Positions 5,573-6,981 of a stretch of DNA of 6,981 bases are shown here, one piece after another; positions within the stretch are counted from its first letter, which is position 1, and each line of letters begins with the position of its first letter. Position numbers and translations under genes: made by a program. This stretch comes from Caldifarciminota bacterium (GTDB lineage Bacteria; Hydrothermota; Hydrothermia; B15-G9), in contig JAMOPK010000355.1 of assembly GCA_027064565.1 (NCBI GenBank), positions 1 to 6,981 of the forward strand, given 5' to 3'. The notes beneath the pieces are model-generated. The model did not search any database. It saw only the letters and a program-made list of their open reading frames with translations, and was not told the DNA's origin.

Positions 5573-6981
5573 ATGGTCAAAAAGGTATGGGCAGTGCTGA
5601 TAGCCCTTTCGGTTTTCGCTACACTTGGCGCCGAAGGGGCAAATTATGTGATAATCGTGCCGGACGCATGGGTGGAGGCGGTCCAGCCACTTGCAGAATG
5701 GAAGACAAGAAAGGGCATACTCACAAGGATAGTCCCGCTGTCCGAGTGCGGCTCATCTGCTTCTCAGATCAAAAACTACCTTGTAAATGCCTACAATACG
5801 TGGTTCCCAAGACCAAAATACGTGTTGCTCGTGGGTGAACCCGGTGTTATCCCCTTCGGCAGTGAAAGCGGTGTGTCAACGGATAGTTATTATGCTAATG
5901 TAGAAGGCGACTTCAAAAACGAACTTATGGTGGGCAGATTCTCGGTCTCCAACGCCGAGCAGGCTGCTTACATGGTTTACAAAACAGTCAAATACGAGAG
6001 CGATCCTTATCTCGAAGATTCCCTGTGGTTCATGAAAGGAACGACGATCGTGAGGGAAGACGGCGACGCGGATGATTCGCTTTACTACTGGTATGACGCA
6101 AGGATGGCCCACAATTTCTGGCGGGAGCGCGGGTTCGTGCAGATAGATTCGTTCTCAAGGTTCAGGGGCAACAACGCTGCTGATGTCTTGAACAGCCTGA
6201 ACGATGGGCGGAGTATAGTTGTGTTCCGTGGGCAGTCCGTCGGACATTGGTGGAGCCCATTCAACGTCGATGTGGATCAGATGCAGCCGACATTCAAGTG
6301 GCCCTTCGTGATAGGCGCTACCTGCAGGACCATATCCAGTCAGGGCGATTACAACATGGATCGTGAGTTCACCCTCGCCGGCGATATTGAGCATCCAAAA
6401 GGTGCTATCGGATACTTTGGCACAACCACCGTGGTGAGTAACGGTGCATGGAGACGCAGCTATGTGACAAGAGGATTCCTCATTGCCATGTATTCCATGG
6501 ACAGGCCGGTGACGCTCGGCGAAGCAACGGAAAGCGGCCGGATATACCTCTACGATAACACCGGGAACCTGACGGATTATTACGGTTTTCAGCTTATAGG
6601 TGACCCCGAACTCAACCTCTGGACCCATACGCCCATCACGCCCGAACTTACCTATACACAGGCCATCGCATTAGGCAGGACGGATACAATCAGCGTCACA
6701 GTCCGTTATCCCGATGGAACGGGGGTTCGCTCGGCACTCGTAGCAATCCACACAAAGAATTCCAATGATATCTATCAATCAGGTTACACAAACAGTTTGG
6801 GACAGGTTTCCTTTGTTGTGACTCCATTGACCATCGACACCATCGAATTGGTCATTACCGGTAAAAATCTTATGCCGACTTTCAGGGACATTATCGTCGT
6901 ATCGGAAGGCGCCTATCTTACTCTCCTGTCCGACTCCGTGATGGAGCAGGACGGTAACGGAGATGGCGTTCTTAATCCCGG
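5573..6981 (+). CDS. C25 (gingipain-like) family protein, no prodomain, altered His motif (3' end cut by window)
   Basis: 469 complete codons, open to the window edge. Residues 1 to about 20 (MVKKVWAVLIALSVFATLGA) form a signal peptide, so the protein is exported. The C25 domain starts at once (residue 24, NYVIIVPD) with no propeptide and runs to LIGDPEL (341-347). Recognisable blocks are PLAEWKTRKGI, YVLLVGEPGVIPFG, LMVGRFSVSNAEQ and GAIGYFGTTTVV. The presumed nucleophile is Cys251 in PFVIGATCRTI. Where the minus-strand paralogue has RDHG (His471), this protein has RGQS (Gln221); the nearest His is His225 in GHWW. The Q221-C251 spacing is 30, against 40 for H471-C511 in the paralogue. An Ig-like module follows and the window ends at the first GNGDGVLNPG motif, 115 residues past the end of the C25 domain compared with 114 in the paralogue, so the two are colinear. 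It may be an inactive paralogue, a protease using another His, or a member of a C25 subfamily with this motif; I cannot choose. More modules and a sorting domain are likely beyond the window. Confidence 0.9.
   Translation, partial: MVKKVWAVLIALSVFATLGAEGANYVIIVPDAWVEAVQPLAEWKTRKGILTRIVPLSECGSSASQIKNYLVNAYNTWFPRPKYVLLVGEPGVIPFGSESGVSTDSYYANVEGDFKNELMVGRFSVSNAEQAAYMVYKTVKYESDPYLEDSLWFMKGTTIVREDGDADDSLYYWYDARMAHNFWRERGFVQIDSFSRFRGNNAADVLNSLNDGRSIVVFRGQSVGHWWSPFNVDVDQMQPTFKWPFVIGATCRTISSQGDYNMDREFTLAGDIEHPKGAIGYFGTTTVVSNGAWRRSYVTRGFLIAMYSMDRPVTLGEATESGRIYLYDNTGNLTDYYGFQLIGDPELNLWTHTPITPELTYTQAIALGRTDTISVTVRYPDGTGVRSALVAIHTKNSNDIYQSGYTNSLGQVSFVVTPLTIDTIELVITGKNLMPTFRDIIVVSEGAYLTLLSDSVMEQDGNGDGVLNP

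Noticed and set aside
5876..6628. Minus-strand open frames at 5876-6112 and 6155-6628
   Set aside because: Both are codon-aligned antisense shadows of the plus-strand C25 gene, which has a signal peptide, a ribosome site and family motifs.

Overview
The window holds two large, divergently oriented genes for secreted gingipain-like (peptidase family C25) proteins. Both run off the window ends. Between them lie a small two-TM membrane protein gene broken by a one-base frameshift and about 540 bases of repeat-rich intergenic DNA. There are no tRNA, rRNA, CRISPR or intact insertion-sequence features that I can see.

Organism: the layout of signal peptide, C25 domain, Ig/CARDB-like repeats, jelly-roll domains and a C-terminal 'YPNP...VYDVSGRRVATL' domain (FlgD-Ig-like / type IX secretion sorting type) is typical of Bacteroidota/FCB-group bacteria and of related uncultured phyla such as Cloacimonadota, WOR-3 and Marinimicrobia. 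The phylum cannot be fixed from this window. Base composition looks close to 50% GC by eye.

Layout. (1) 1-4560, minus: an open frame of 1520 codons with no internal stop. I translated it throughout. It encodes a C25 protease with prodomain, His471/Cys511 dyad, Ig-like modules, a MAM-like jelly roll, a second beta-rich module and the start of the C-terminal sorting domain. (2) 4561-5104: an intergenic stretch with several inverted repeats, including a long imperfect one of the CTGTGTCTCCGTGTG type, and a doubtful 40-codon ORF. (3) 5105-5496, minus: a small membrane protein (coiled coil, two TM helices, amphipathic tail) that reads as one 130-residue protein if one C is added to the C4 run at 5376-5379. 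(4) 5497-5572: a short divergent promoter region. (5) 5573-6981, plus: a second C25 protein, colinear with the first from the catalytic domain onward. It lacks the prodomain, and the expected catalytic His lies in 'RGQS' rather than 'R(G/D)HG', while the Cys is kept.

How they may work together: both C25 proteins should be exported to the cell surface or medium. The first looks like a competent zymogen protease. The second may be a catalytically altered or inactive paralogue. The small membrane protein has no evident link to proteolysis beyond sharing the divergent promoter region. The open frames of hundreds of bases antisense to both big genes are codon-aligned shadows and are not annotated.
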